Positions 56,477 to 64,000 of a stretch of DNA of 64,000 bases are shown in pieces. Origin of the DNA: Polynucleobacter necessarius (GTDB taxonomy: Bacteria > Pseudomonadota > Gammaproteobacteria > Burkholderiales > Burkholderiaceae); assembly GCF_900096765.1 (NCBI RefSeq), contig NZ_LT615228.1:68669-132668 (forward strand), written 5' to 3'. The notes under the pieces are model-generated. The model worked only from the letters and a program-made list of their open reading frames with translations, had not been told where the DNA came from and searched no databases. The position numbers were made by a program, and so were the translations under genes. Positions within the stretch are counted from its first letter, which is position 1. Each line of letters begins with the position of its first letter.

Positions 56477-57712
56477 ATGACTGTTGCGCTCAGTAGGCGT
56501 GCCAGTGATGTCCGGGTTATTGGTCTTATTAGCCTAGCTCACGGCAGCTCACATTTCTTTCATTTAATTCTTCCTTCCATGTTTCCATGGTTGAAAGATG
56601 CTTTTGCATTGAGCTATGCTGAGTTAGGATTGCTGATGTCAATCTTCTTTGTGGTCTCTTGCCTTGTTCAAGCCTCCTCAGGATTTTTAGTTGACCATAT
56701 TGGCGCCAGGCCTGTGCTATTTGCTGGAGTCGGTTTATTAGCGATAGCTGCATTGACATATTCTCAAAGTACCGGTTACCCCATGTTGATCTTGGGCGCA
56801 GTCATTGCAGGTTGCGGTAACGGCATTTTTCATCCGGTTGATTACACGCTCATCAATCACAAAGTCTCTGCACCGAATTTGCCATATGCCTACTCCATGC
56901 ATGGTGTCACAGGTTATTTAGGCTGGGCTGCTGCGCCCGCATTTATGGTGGCAATAGCGCAAGTATCAGATTGGCGTATTGCATTCTTGTCAGCCGCTGC
57001 TCTGGAGGCTTTGATCCTATTGGTTCTCTGGCTCTATAAGTATTACTTGGTGGATGATTTAAAAGAGCGTCATGAGCAGACTCAAGTGGATACGCAAGAT
57101 AGCCATTCGAGTGCGCAAAAAACGAGTCCATTTGCTTTTCTAAAGTTATCGGCAGTATGGTTATGCTGGGTTTTCTTTTTCTTCAGTATGGCCTCCACTT
57201 CAAGTTTGCAATCCTTTGCTCCTAGCGCTCTCTTTAGCATTTATCAAACACCTTTGGCAGTGGGAAGTTATTTTATTACGCTATTAGCATTGGGTAGTGC
57301 AGTAGGAGTTTTATTTGGGGGATATTTAGCGGCTAAGTTGCAAGCTCCAGAGCGCATTGTGTCTAGCTGTCTATCATTAACGATTCTTGCCTGTTTACTT
57401 CTCGCAACGGGAATCATTTCTCATTCATGGCTCCCTGTTTTATTTATTGGGCTTGGATTTGGTTATGGCGTAGTAGCGCCTTCACGAGATCTCTTAGTAA
57501 AAAATGCAACTCCTAAAGGGGTGGCTGGTCGTGTGTATGGCATTGTTTATTCCGGCATTGACTTGGGTGCTGCAGTAGGGCCATTTATCTTTGGATTCTT
57601 TATGGATTCTGGCCTTCCGAAGGCGCTCTTTATGGGTATTGCTGTATTTCAACTGATGGTGATTCCGACCGTGTTTAAGGTTTCATCTAGCACTACCCCT
57701 AAAACGGTCTAG
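56477..57712 (+). CDS. MFS transporter (fosmidomycin-resistance-like)
   Basis: A 411-residue polytopic permease with about 12 membrane helices. SLAHGSSHFFHLILPSMFPWL near the N-terminus and DHIGARPVLFAG (about 72-83, loop 2-3 motif A) fit the MFS; the arrangement with an HFF motif in helix 1 recalls the Fsr fosmidomycin exporter branch. C-terminal half has VGRVYGIVYSGIDLGAAVG-like helix-10 residues (APSRDLLVKNATPKGVAGR). Substrate unknown. Transcribed alone, 43 bp after clpB. Confidence 0.8.
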   Translation: MTVALSRRASDVRVIGLISLAHGSSHFFHLILPSMFPWLKDAFALSYAELGLLMSIFFVVSCLVQASSGFLVDHIGARPVLFAGVGLLAIAALTYSQSTGYPMLILGAVIAGCGNGIFHPVDYTLINHKVSAPNLPYAYSMHGVTGYLGWAAAPAFMVAIAQVSDWRIAFLSAAALEALILLVLWLYKYYLVDDLKERHEQTQVDTQDSHSSAQKTSPFAFLKLSAVWLCWVFFFFSMASTSSLQSFAPSALFSIYQTPLAVGSYFITLLALGSAVGVLFGGYLAAKLQAPERIVSSCLSLTILACLLLATGIISHSWLPVLFIGLGFGYGVVAPSRDLLVKNATPKGVAGRVYGIVYSGIDLGAAVGPFIFGFFMDSGLPKALFMGIAVFQLMVIPTVFKVSSSTTPKTV

Positions 57713-57749
57713 GTAATCTACAGAATTTTCATAATATGAAATGTTATTA

Positions 57750-57768
57750 CACTGCGTAAAATGCAGTG
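57750..57768. promoter_or_regulatory. Inverted repeat upstream of aceA (first)
   Basis: CACTGC-N7-GCAGTG (57750-57755, 57763-57768), extended by TATT/AATA outside with one mismatch. AT-rich surroundings and no T-run make an operator more likely than a terminator. Confidence 0.45.
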
Positions 57769-57795
57769 CAATAAGATGTACTTTGTTTTATTTTG

Positions 57796-57835
57796 AGAGA
57801 TGGATAGTCATTCCATATTGCAAAAATACATCTCT
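57796..57835. promoter_or_regulatory. Inverted repeat upstream of aceA (second)
   Basis: AGAGATG (57796-57802) and CATCTCT (57829-57835), 26 bp apart. It lies in a 282-bp AT-rich region between the permease and aceA and may be a second regulator site or a weak mRNA hairpin. Confidence 0.35.
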
Positions 57836-57994
57836 AAGTATTTGAAATATAACTATTAAATAATTTCAAGAAATTTTTTATTTCCCCTTGCCTGGTTTTT
57901 TAAACTCTCTAAACTCTTATATAAGACATAAGACTCAAAACGGTCTTTAAGGCCCACAAATTTTGAAGTACTTGTTTAACTTAGGGAGAAAAAC

Positions 57995-59293
57995 ATGGCA
58001 GATCGCAAAGCAGAAATTGAAGCGCTACAAAAAGACTGGGATACCAATCCACGCTGGAAAGGTATTACTCGTGGTTACACAGCAGAAGATGTTGTACGTC
58101 TGCGTGGTTCATTAAAGATTGAGCACACTTTAGCTAAGCATGGCGCAGAGCGTCTCTGGGATTTGGTAAATAACGAAGCTTACGTGAACTGCTTGGGTGC
58201 TTTGACTGGCGGTCAAGCAATGCAACAGGTTAAAGCTGGTATTCAAGCGATTTACCTCTCAGGTTGGCAAGTTGCTGCGGATGGTAATTCTTATGCAGCA
58301 ATGTATCCAGATCAATCTTTGTATCCAGTGGACTCAGTTCCAAAGATGGTAGAGCGTATCAATAACTCTTTCCAACGTGCAGATGAAATCCAAACTGCAA
58401 AAGGTATTAACCCAGGCGATCCTGGTTATATCCAGTACTTTGCTCCAATTGTTGCTGATGCAGAAGCAGGTTTTGGTGGCGTATTGAATGCATTTGAATT
58501 AAGCAAGGCATTAATCAAGCAAGGTGCTGCTGGCGTTCACTTTGAAGACCAATTATCTTCGGTTAAGAAATGCGGTCACTTAGGTGGCAAGGTATTGTTG
58601 CCAACTACCGAGTCTGTTCAAAAATTGATTTCTGCACGTTTAGCTGCTGACGTCATGGGTGTTCCAACCATCATCTTGGCTCGTACTGATGCTGAGGCTG
58701 CTGACTTGTTGACATCGGATTATGATGAAAACGATAAGCCATTCTTGACAGGTGAGCGTACTCCTGAAGGCTTCTACAAAACCCGTAAAGGCTTGGATCA
58801 AGCGATCTCACGTGGTTTGGTTTATGCAGCCTACGCTGATATGGTTTGGTGTGAAACTGGTACACCTGATCTTGAATTTGCGCGCCTATTTGCTGAAGCA
58901 ATTCGTGCGAAGTTCCCAGGCAAGATGTTGGCTTACAACTGCTCACCATCTTTCAACTGGAAGAAAAACTTGGATGATGCAACGATTGCTAAGTTCCAGC
59001 GTGAGTTGGGCGCGATGGGTTACAAATATCAATTTATTACTCTCGCTGGTATTCACTCAATGTGGTACAACATGTACGACTTGGCGCAAGACTACTCTAA
59101 GCGCGGCATGACTGCTTACGTTGAGAAAGTTCAAGAGCCAGAATTTGCTGCACGTGATCGTGGCTACACCTTCGTTTCACACCAGCAAGAAGTTGGTACC
59201 GGTTACTTTGACGATGTAACAACCGTCATTCAAGGTGGTAAGTCTTCAGTTATTGCATTGACTGGTTCTACTGAAGAAGAGCAGTTCCATTAA
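57995..59293 (+). CDS. aceA: Isocitrate lyase
   Basis: Glyoxylate-shunt enzyme splitting isocitrate to succinate and glyoxylate, 432 residues. The catalytic KKCGHLGGK loop (about 189-197), substrate-binding [10 protein letters not shown] (about 152-161) and SPSFNWKK (about 315-322) are intact. GGGAG precedes ATG 57995. It links to the CoA-transferase cluster downstream as acetate/organic acid metabolism. The following terminator is strong. Malate synthase is not in the window. Confidence 0.97.
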   Translation: MADRKAEIEALQKDWDTNPRWKGITRGYTAEDVVRLRGSLKIEHTLAKHGAERLWDLVNNEAYVNCLGALTGGQAMQQVKAGIQAIYLSGWQVAADGNSYAAMYPDQSLYPVDSVPKMVERINNSFQRADEIQTAKGINPGDPGYIQYFAPIVADAEAGFGGVLNAFELSKALIKQGAAGVHFEDQLSSVKKCGHLGGKVLLPTTESVQKLISARLAADVMGVPTIILARTDAEAADLLTSDYDENDKPFLTGERTPEGFYKTRKGLDQAISRGLVYAAYADMVWCETGTPDLEFARLFAEAIRAKFPGKMLAYNCSPSFNWKKNLDDATIAKFQRELGAMGYKYQFITLAGIHSMWYNMYDLAQDYSKRGMTAYVEKVQEPEFAARDRGYTFVSHQQEVGTGYFDDVTTVIQGGKSSVIALTGSTEEEQFH

Positions 59294-59338
59294 GAATCCC
59301 TAAGTAGTTTGTAGTAGCAGTAAGCACCAATACTGCCT

Positions 59339-59386
59339 CGGCATCTAAATTACCCCACAAGGGTGACTTAGATGCCGTTTTCGTTT
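59339..59386 (+). terminator. Terminator after aceA
   Basis: CGGCATCTAA (59339-59348) / TTAGATGCCG (59368-59377), ten-pair stem with a 19-base loop, then TTTTCGTTT. Confidence 0.88.
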
Positions 59387-59397
59387 ACATTCTTTCC

Positions 59398-59838
59398 ATG
59401 ACTAATTGCGTACTTTGTGAAGATGATCTCAAGCCTGAAGAAGGCGTTTTGATCTGGCGCGGCGATTATTGTCGTGTCGTCTTGGTGAATGATCCTGATC
59501 TACCTGGTTTTTGTAGGGTAATCTGGAACCCTCATGTTGCTGAAATGTCTGATCTCACCTATGGAGAGCGAGATCACATCATGTCTTTGGTGTTTGCTGT
59601 TGAAGAGGCTATTCGTCAGGTCATGGATCCAGATAAGATTAATTTGGCTGCTTTAGGCAATATGGTTCCGCACATTCATTGGCACATTATTCCTAGGTTT
59701 AAGGATGATGCATTTTTCCCTGGATCGGTCTGGTCTGTGAGAGTACAGGAGACCCCTAAAGTCTCGTTGGAAGCACGAAAGGCGCTGGCTGAGCAGTTAC
59801 CTGCGGCAATTCGCGCCACCATTTCTCAAATGCATTAA
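59398..59838 (+). CDS. HIT-family (histidine triad) hydrolase
   Basis: A 146-residue diadenosine tetraphosphate hydrolase-like protein. The triad motif HIHWHIIPRF (about 93-102) is perfect, and N-terminal CVLCEDD resembles the zinc cysteines of some HIT proteins (only one pair seen). LINDPDLPGF-like residues (VNDPDLPGFC) and NMVPHIHWH are typical of the betaproteobacterial members. Preceded by the aceA terminator; own promoter unresolved. Confidence 0.85.
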   Translation: MTNCVLCEDDLKPEEGVLIWRGDYCRVVLVNDPDLPGFCRVIWNPHVAEMSDLTYGERDHIMSLVFAVEEAIRQVMDPDKINLAALGNMVPHIHWHIIPRFKDDAFFPGSVWSVRVQETPKVSLEARKALAEQLPAAIRATISQMH

Positions 59839-59903
59839 ATTAGTATTTATTCAGCAAAAAGCTGAAATGCAATGCCCATAATAAAAAATAGACGGAGACG
59901 GAA

Positions 59904-60575
59904 GTGATAGACAAAATCATTCCTAGCGTGGCCCAAGCCGTGCAGGATATTGCCGATGGCTCGACCATATTGGTTTCAGGTTTTGGTGGAGCAGGATTGC
60001 CAATTTATCTATTAGATGCTTTGGCAGAGCAGGGCGCAAAGAATTTAACGATCATTAGCAATAATGCGGGTAACTCCGGCATTGGTATTGCTAAGCTCAT
60101 TGGCAGGGGTCAAGTGAGTAAGGTGGTGTGCTCTTTTCCACGCCAACCAGAATCGGGTGCCTTTGATGACTTATATCGTGCCGGCAAGATTGAGCTGGAG
60201 TTAGTTCCCCAGGGTACTCTTGCCGAGCGTATTCGCGCAGGTGGAGCAGGTATTGGCGGTTTTTATACGCCAACCGGTTTTGGCACTGAGCTTGCCAAAG
60301 GAAAAGATACTCGCGTGATTGATGGCATCAATCATATTTTTGAGACGGCGATTAAGGCTGACTATGCCTTGATCAAAGCCGACAAGGGTGGTCGTTGGGG
60401 TAATCTCACCTATCATCGTACTGGCCGCAATTTTGGGCCGATTATGGCAACCGCTGCTCGTTGCACGATTGCTCAGGTCAATCAAGTAGTGGAGTTGGGT
60501 TCCTTGGATCCTGAGGCGATTGTGACCCCGGGCATTTTTGTAAAGCGCGTTGTGCTGGTGGAGGGGAAATCATGA
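59904..60575 (+). CDS. scoA: 3-oxoacid CoA-transferase subunit A
   Basis: Family I CoA-transferase alpha chain, 223 residues. VSGFGGAGLPIYLLDAL (about 26-42) is the CoA-binding glycine stretch, GGAGIGGFYTPTGFGTELA the second. With scoB it swaps CoA from succinyl-CoA to a 3-oxoacid. The start GTG/ATG choice: ATG 59904 has GGAGACGG before it. Overlaps scoB by four bases. The precise acid (acetoacetate or oxoadipate) cannot be read. Confidence 0.9.
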   Translation: MIDKIIPSVAQAVQDIADGSTILVSGFGGAGLPIYLLDALAEQGAKNLTIISNNAGNSGIGIAKLIGRGQVSKVVCSFPRQPESGAFDDLYRAGKIELELVPQGTLAERIRAGGAGIGGFYTPTGFGTELAKGKDTRVIDGINHIFETAIKADYALIKADKGGRWGNLTYHRTGRNFGPIMATAARCTIAQVNQVVELGSLDPEAIVTPGIFVKRVVLVEGKS

Positions 60576-61234
60576 TTGATTTGACTAAAGTACAAAAGCG
60601 CTCAACGGCTGATATTGCCAAACGGATTGTGCAAAACATTCCGGATGGAGCACACGTGAATTTAGGAATTGGTCAGCCAATGACCATCTGTAATTACTTG
60701 CCTCCAGATAAAGAAATCTTGATGCACTCCGAAAATGGTTTGCTAGGTATGGGCCCATTGGCCAAAGAACACGAGATTGACGAAGAGCTCGTCAATGCTG
60801 GCAAGCAGCCTGTGACTATGCTACCTGGCGCATCGCTTTGCCACCATGCTGACTCTTTCGTGATGATCCGAGGTGGACATATTGATATCTGTGTATTAGG
60901 TGCATTTCAGGTGTCAGTGAAGGGTGATATTGCCAATTGGCGTACAGGCGATCCAAAAGCAATTCCGGCAGTGGGTGGTGCCATGGATTTGGCCTTGGGT
61001 GCCAAGAAGCTTTTTGTCATGATGGAGCATCTGACTAAGGCGGGTGAATCTAAGCTAGTGAATGAATGTACTTATCCATTGACTGCATTAGCTGCGGTGG
61101 ATTGCATTTATACAGATTTAGCAACCATTGCTGTAACACCGGATGGTTTGGTGGCAATTGATTGGGTAGATGGTATGAGTTTTGATGAGTTAGTAGAGCT
61201 CAGTGGCGTACCAATGCGTCAGGTCCAAAAATAA
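60572..61234 (+). CDS. scoB: 3-oxoacid CoA-transferase subunit B
   Basis: Family I CoA-transferase beta chain, 220 residues. The catalytic Glu is in MHSENGLLGMGPL (about 52-64). VNLGIGQPMTICNYLP and TMLPGASLCHHADSFVMIRGGH are the family stretches. Starts in the scoA stop (ATGA) and is followed 14 bp later by the receptor gene. Confidence 0.92.
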   Translation: MIDLTKVQKRSTADIAKRIVQNIPDGAHVNLGIGQPMTICNYLPPDKEILMHSENGLLGMGPLAKEHEIDEELVNAGKQPVTMLPGASLCHHADSFVMIRGGHIDICVLGAFQVSVKGDIANWRTGDPKAIPAVGGAMDLALGAKKLFVMMEHLTKAGESKLVNECTYPLTALAAVDCIYTDLATIAVTPDGLVAIDWVDGMSFDELVELSGVPMRQVQK

Positions 61235-61248
61235 ATTTGTATCCATCG

Positions 61249-62235
61249 ATGCAATTGAAAAGCCTTTTACCAATCATTGCCTTTTGGATAGGCATGGGAT
61301 TTGGGATTTGTCCCGTTGGTGCTGCAGATGCATCACCTTCATACCCCAACAAACCTATCCATTTAATTGTAGGATTTTCTCCTGGCGGCTCTGCTGATGC
61401 TGTTGGTCGGGCTTTGGCGGAGGGTTTATCAAATCGTCTAGGCCAGCCAGTGGTTGTAGAAAATAAAGCTGGTGCGAACGGAAACATAGCAGCAGAGTAT
61501 GTGTCGCGTGCAAACCCCGATGGTTATGTTTTGTATTTCCCATCGATTGGTCATGCGGTCAATGCATCTTTGTACAAAAACTTGCCATACGATCCTGTAA
61601 AAGATTTCACGGCCATTGGTGGCGTATTTTCAGCTCCCAATATGTTGATTGTTCCAATGAACTCGCCCTATAAATCTATTAAGGAGCTGATTGCTGCGGG
61701 TAAAGCCAATCCCGGAAAACTGACCTTTGCTTCTAGTGGTAGCGGTACCTCTGTGCATCTTTCAGCTGTGCTCTTTGAGAAGATGGCCAAGATTGACATG
61801 ATTCATGTTCCCTACAAAGGTACAGGCAATGCCTTGCCTGATGTGATTTCTGGTCAGGTAGATATGAGCTTTCCGAATCTGCCAAGCGCTTTGCCACATG
61901 TCAAAGCCGGAAATCTTAGAGCGCTTGGTGTGACAACCGCAAAACGATCTAGCGCTGCACCCAATATCCCAGCGATTGCTGAATCTGGCTTGCCTGGTTA
62001 CGACATGGCAACTTGGTATGGATTAGTTGCGCCTGCAAACTTGCCCTTAGATATTCGCAATCGATTGAATAAAGAATTACAAAGTATTTTGGCTGATCCT
62101 AAGTTCAAAGATAAACTCATTGCGCAAGGCGCAGATCCTATGCCAGGAACACCAGAACAATTTTCTCAATTCATTAAAGCGGAAATTGAGAAATGGCGTA
62201 AGCTCATTGCGCAATCCCAAATTACAGTCGATTAA
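61249..62235 (+). CDS. Tripartite tricarboxylate-type periplasmic solute receptor (Bug family)
   Basis: A periplasmic binding protein of the TctC/Bug family, 328 residues from ATG 61249 (a TTG 12 bp upstream is also in frame). Signal peptide about 1-25 (AFWIGMGFGICPVGA). Signature YPNKPIHLIVGFSPGGSADA (about 31-50), then VVENKAGANGNIAAEYV, THE GTGNALPDVISGQVDM binding segment. No TctA/TctB membrane genes sit beside it, as is usual for orphan Bug proteins. Likely captures an organic acid used by the enzymes around it. Confidence 0.9.
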   Translation: MQLKSLLPIIAFWIGMGFGICPVGAADASPSYPNKPIHLIVGFSPGGSADAVGRALAEGLSNRLGQPVVVENKAGANGNIAAEYVSRANPDGYVLYFPSIGHAVNASLYKNLPYDPVKDFTAIGGVFSAPNMLIVPMNSPYKSIKELIAAGKANPGKLTFASSGSGTSVHLSAVLFEKMAKIDMIHVPYKGTGNALPDVISGQVDMSFPNLPSALPHVKAGNLRALGVTTAKRSSAAPNIPAIAESGLPGYDMATWYGLVAPANLPLDIRNRLNKELQSILADPKFKDKLIAQGADPMPGTPEQFSQFIKAEIEKWRKLIAQSQITVD

Positions 62236-62270
62236 TTATTAGTAGTGCAATATTTCAAAAGGGAATATTT

Positions 62271-63443
62271 ATGTCATTTGGCTCTAACGCTTGCATTGCT
62301 GGAATATATGAGCACCCCTTAAGAGTGGCGCCTAACCATACCGTTGCTCAGTTGCATGCAGAGGTCGCGCGTGGCGCCTTGTTGGATGCTGGCCTGACTT
62401 TGGATGATGTTGATGCTTACTTTTGTGCAGGCGATGCTCCTGGCATGGGCCCTGTATCGATGGCTGATTACTTGGGTTTAAAAAAGTTGAAGTATTTAGA
62501 TTCAACAGATACTGGCGGATCATCCTATTTGACTCATGTGAATCACGCAGCGCGCGCAATTGCTGCTGGGCAGTGCAAAGTGGCTTTAATTACTTTGGCA
62601 GGTCGTCCAAAATCTGAAGGCTCTAGTGGTACGCAAGTGCGTAGTCAATATGCCAGTGCTCCTGACTTTGCTTTTGAAAAACCGTACTCACCAGCACCAC
62701 TCAATACCTATGCCATGTGCGCGATGCGCCATATGTACGAATTTGGAACAACTAGTGAACAGTTGGCATGGATCAAGGTGGCCGCCTCTCACCATGCCCA
62801 GCACAATCCTAATGCTGCACTCAAAGAGGTATTAACGGTTGAGGATGTATTGAACTCCCCAATGATTGCCGATCCCTTGCATCGTGCAGATTGCTGTGTG
62901 GTTACTGATAGCGGTGGTGCACTGGTGGTGGTACACCCAGATATTGCGAAGACTTTAAAAAAACCAGTGGTCACCATGATGGGTGCTGGCGAAACGACCA
63001 AAGGTCAAATGGGCGGTAAGGTTGATTTGACCTATTCTGGTTTAGCTTGGGCTGCGCCATTAGCATTTAAAGAGGCTAAGCTCACCCCTGAACAAATTCG
63101 TTATGCCTCTATCTACGATAGCTTCACTATCACCGTCCTAATTCAGCTTGAGGATCTAGGCTTTTGTAAAAAAGGTGAGGGTGGTAAGTTTGTAGAGGGT
63201 GGCCAACTCATTTCAGGTAAAGGCAAACTTGCCTTTAACACCGACGGTGGTGGTTTATGCAACAACCATCCTGCCAATCGCGGCGGTATGACGAAGGTTA
63301 TCGAAGCAGTGAGACAGTTACGTGGTCAAGCGCATCCAGCAGTGCAGGTGCCTAATCTGGAGTTTGCGCTTGCCTCAGGTATCGGTGGTGCACTGGGAAC
63401 AAGACATGGCGCAGCCGTATTAATTTTGGGGAGATTGCAATGA
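62271..63443 (+). CDS. Thiolase-like protein lacking the catalytic cysteine
   Basis: A 390-residue member of the SCP-2 thiolase-like / lipid-transfer group. The segment that normally holds the nucleophilic Cys reads STDTGGSSYL (about 78-87), with Gly where Cys would align. The C-terminal half keeps SIYDSFTITVLIQLEDLGF and NNHPANRGGMTK. Such Cys-less thiolases paired with a DUF35 protein form retro-aldolase complexes (Ltp2/ChsH2 type) or acyl-transfer enzymes. Its stop overlaps the DUF35 start by four bases, so they are coupled. The true reaction is open. Confidence 0.8.
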   Translation: MSFGSNACIAGIYEHPLRVAPNHTVAQLHAEVARGALLDAGLTLDDVDAYFCAGDAPGMGPVSMADYLGLKKLKYLDSTDTGGSSYLTHVNHAARAIAAGQCKVALITLAGRPKSEGSSGTQVRSQYASAPDFAFEKPYSPAPLNTYAMCAMRHMYEFGTTSEQLAWIKVAASHHAQHNPNAALKEVLTVEDVLNSPMIADPLHRADCCVVTDSGGALVVVHPDIAKTLKKPVVTMMGAGETTKGQMGGKVDLTYSGLAWAAPLAFKEAKLTPEQIRYASIYDSFTITVLIQLEDLGFCKKGEGGKFVEGGQLISGKGKLAFNTDGGGLCNNHPANRGGMTKVIEAVRQLRGQAHPAVQVPNLEFALASGIGGALGTRHGAAVLILGRLQ

Positions 63444-63850
63444 GTCAAACGAATAAAGAGAATGCAGAGCATCGTCTGCCAAGCCCAATCAGCAATCCAG
63501 AAAATAAAGCTTTCTGGGAGGCTGCTCAGAATAATCATCTAGTGCTTAAGAAATGCTATTCTTGTAAAGAAGTGCATTACTACCCACGAACTATCTGTCC
63601 GCATTGTGGAAGTGAGGATACTACTTGGGTTAAATCTGAAGGTGTAGGAGAAATCTATTCTTATACGGTGATGCGCCGCGGCGTAGAAGTGCCGTTTGCC
63701 ATGGCTTATGTTCGTTTACAAGAGGGCATCTCGCTACTTACCCATTTGGCGAACTGCAATTTTGATTCGATTCGGGTAGGGCAAAAGGTGAAGGTAGTCT
63801 TTCAAGAAACCCAAGATGGGCAAAAGACCCATCTTTTTGAACCTATTTAA
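63440..63850 (+). CDS. DUF35 OB-fold, rubredoxin-like zinc protein
   Basis: A 136-residue protein with a zinc ribbon CYSCKEVHYYPRTICPHCG (two CxxC pairs, about 34-52) followed by an OB fold (VKSEGVGEIYSYTVMRR to the end). Members bind acyl-CoA and work as the partner of thiolase-like proteins. It overlaps the upstream gene (ATGA), supporting a complex with it. Confidence 0.88.
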   Translation: MSQTNKENAEHRLPSPISNPENKAFWEAAQNNHLVLKKCYSCKEVHYYPRTICPHCGSEDTTWVKSEGVGEIYSYTVMRRGVEVPFAMAYVRLQEGISLLTHLANCNFDSIRVGQKVKVVFQETQDGQKTHLFEPI

Positions 63851-63858
63851 ATATTTAC

Positions 63859-64000
63859 TTAAACGAGCCTATTGAGGGCCTCGAGATAATTCTCGGGATT
63901 AAGCGGCTTGCCCTCTCTTTGAGATTCCCACATCACCTGACCTAAGCACTCCATCATCAGATGTTGTGCTTCGTGTTGAGAGCCCACTTTTTGTGTGAGT
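63859..64000 (-). CDS. DUF1841 family protein, C-terminal end (partial)
   Basis: Only the last 46 codons are in the window, reading off the right edge on the minus strand: LTQKVGSQHEAQHLMMECL, then GQVMWESQREGKPLNPENYL and ALNRLV before a TAA at 63861-63859. The HxxMxECLGxxxWxAQR-like helix fits the DUF1841 family. Function unknown. Convergent with the DUF35 gene. Confidence 0.7.
   Translation of the reverse strand, partial: LTQKVGSQHEAQHLMMECLGQVMWESQREGKPLNPENYLEALNRLV

Noticed and set aside
1..64000. All frameshifts as sequencing errors
   Set aside because: Possible for the single-base homopolymer cases (alaT A-run, esterase T-run, phoH T-run), but not likely for exact 14- and 8-bp duplications, the 5' deletion of nagZ, or several independent hits in one gene; the surrounding long genes are error-free.
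1..64000. CRISPR arrays, prophage or insertion sequences
   Set aside because: No regularly spaced repeats, cas genes, transposase or phage structural genes are present.

Overview
The window reads as a chromosomal segment of a free-living-type betaproteobacterium, most likely Polynucleobacter or a close Burkholderiaceae relative. The basis is the gene order (rne / rluC-gph-sppA / yceD-rpmF-plsX-fabHDG-acpP-fabF / mucD / lepA-lepB-rnc-era-recO-pdxJ-acpS-nagZ), the EarP/Arg32 type of elongation factor P, the moderate GC content and the protein sequences themselves. The genus call is inference; no 16S rRNA gene lies in the window. There is no prophage, insertion sequence, CRISPR array or plasmid gene. 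The only mobile element I can support is an intein inside dnaB.

Layout: 1-3.5 kb holds a damaged moaA and rne (minus strand). 3.9-8.6 kb holds rluC, a HAD phosphatase, sppA, a methylase, maf and a frameshifted yceD. 8.7-14.4 kb is the rpmF-plsX-fab fatty-acid cluster. 14.5-22.9 kb runs mucD, lepA, lepB, rnc, era, recO, pdxJ, acpS and a truncated nagZ. 23-27.3 kb has the earP-efp pair, uvrC and pgsA, followed by tRNA-Gly and tRNA-Cys. 27.7-34.3 kb has a broken lipoprotein gene, lexA, an asparaginase and the rpsF-priB-rpsR-rplI-dnaB replication/ribosome cluster. 34.3-37.5 kb has a small secreted protein, an NlpC/P60 lipoprotein, a heavily damaged phoH and bcp. 37.5-44.7 kb is a minus-strand arn (L-Ara4N lipid A modification) operon with ArnA split into two genes. 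44.8-48.8 kb is alaT(broken)-hom-thrC, and 48.8-50.8 kb is moeA-moaD-moaE. 50.8-53.4 kb has a frameshifted secreted esterase and an outer-membrane protein. 53.5-59.8 kb has a GIY-YIG protein, clpB, an MFS permease, aceA and a HIT protein. 59.9-63.9 kb is a CoA-transferase / tripartite-tricarboxylate receptor / thiolase-like / DUF35 catabolic cluster, followed by the edge of a DUF1841 gene.

The most distinctive feature is gene decay. Seven otherwise recognisable genes (moaA, yceD, nagZ, a lipoprotein gene, phoH, alaT, a type-B carboxylesterase) carry frameshifts or a truncation while their neighbours are clean. Several lesions are exact short tandem duplications (14 bp in moaA, 8 bp in nagZ, 4 bp in phoH), and similar 12-bp duplications sit in the fabG and clpB leaders. 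That pattern fits replication slippage and recent, continuing gene loss, as known for host-associated Polynucleobacter. For the single-base homopolymer lesions a sequencing artefact remains possible.

The second highlight is a 352-residue intein inserted between the Lys and Thr of the DnaB Walker A motif. It begins with Ala and carries the Trp/Cys/Thr signature of class 3 inteins plus two LAGLIDADG-type endonuclease motifs. Others worth following are a lexA gene predicted to be leaderless with its operator over the -10 box, divergent earP and uvrC genes whose ATG codons overlap in one CATG, a sigma-32-like clpB promoter, two inverted repeats upstream of aceA, and a thiolase-like protein without the catalytic cysteine paired with a DUF35 protein.
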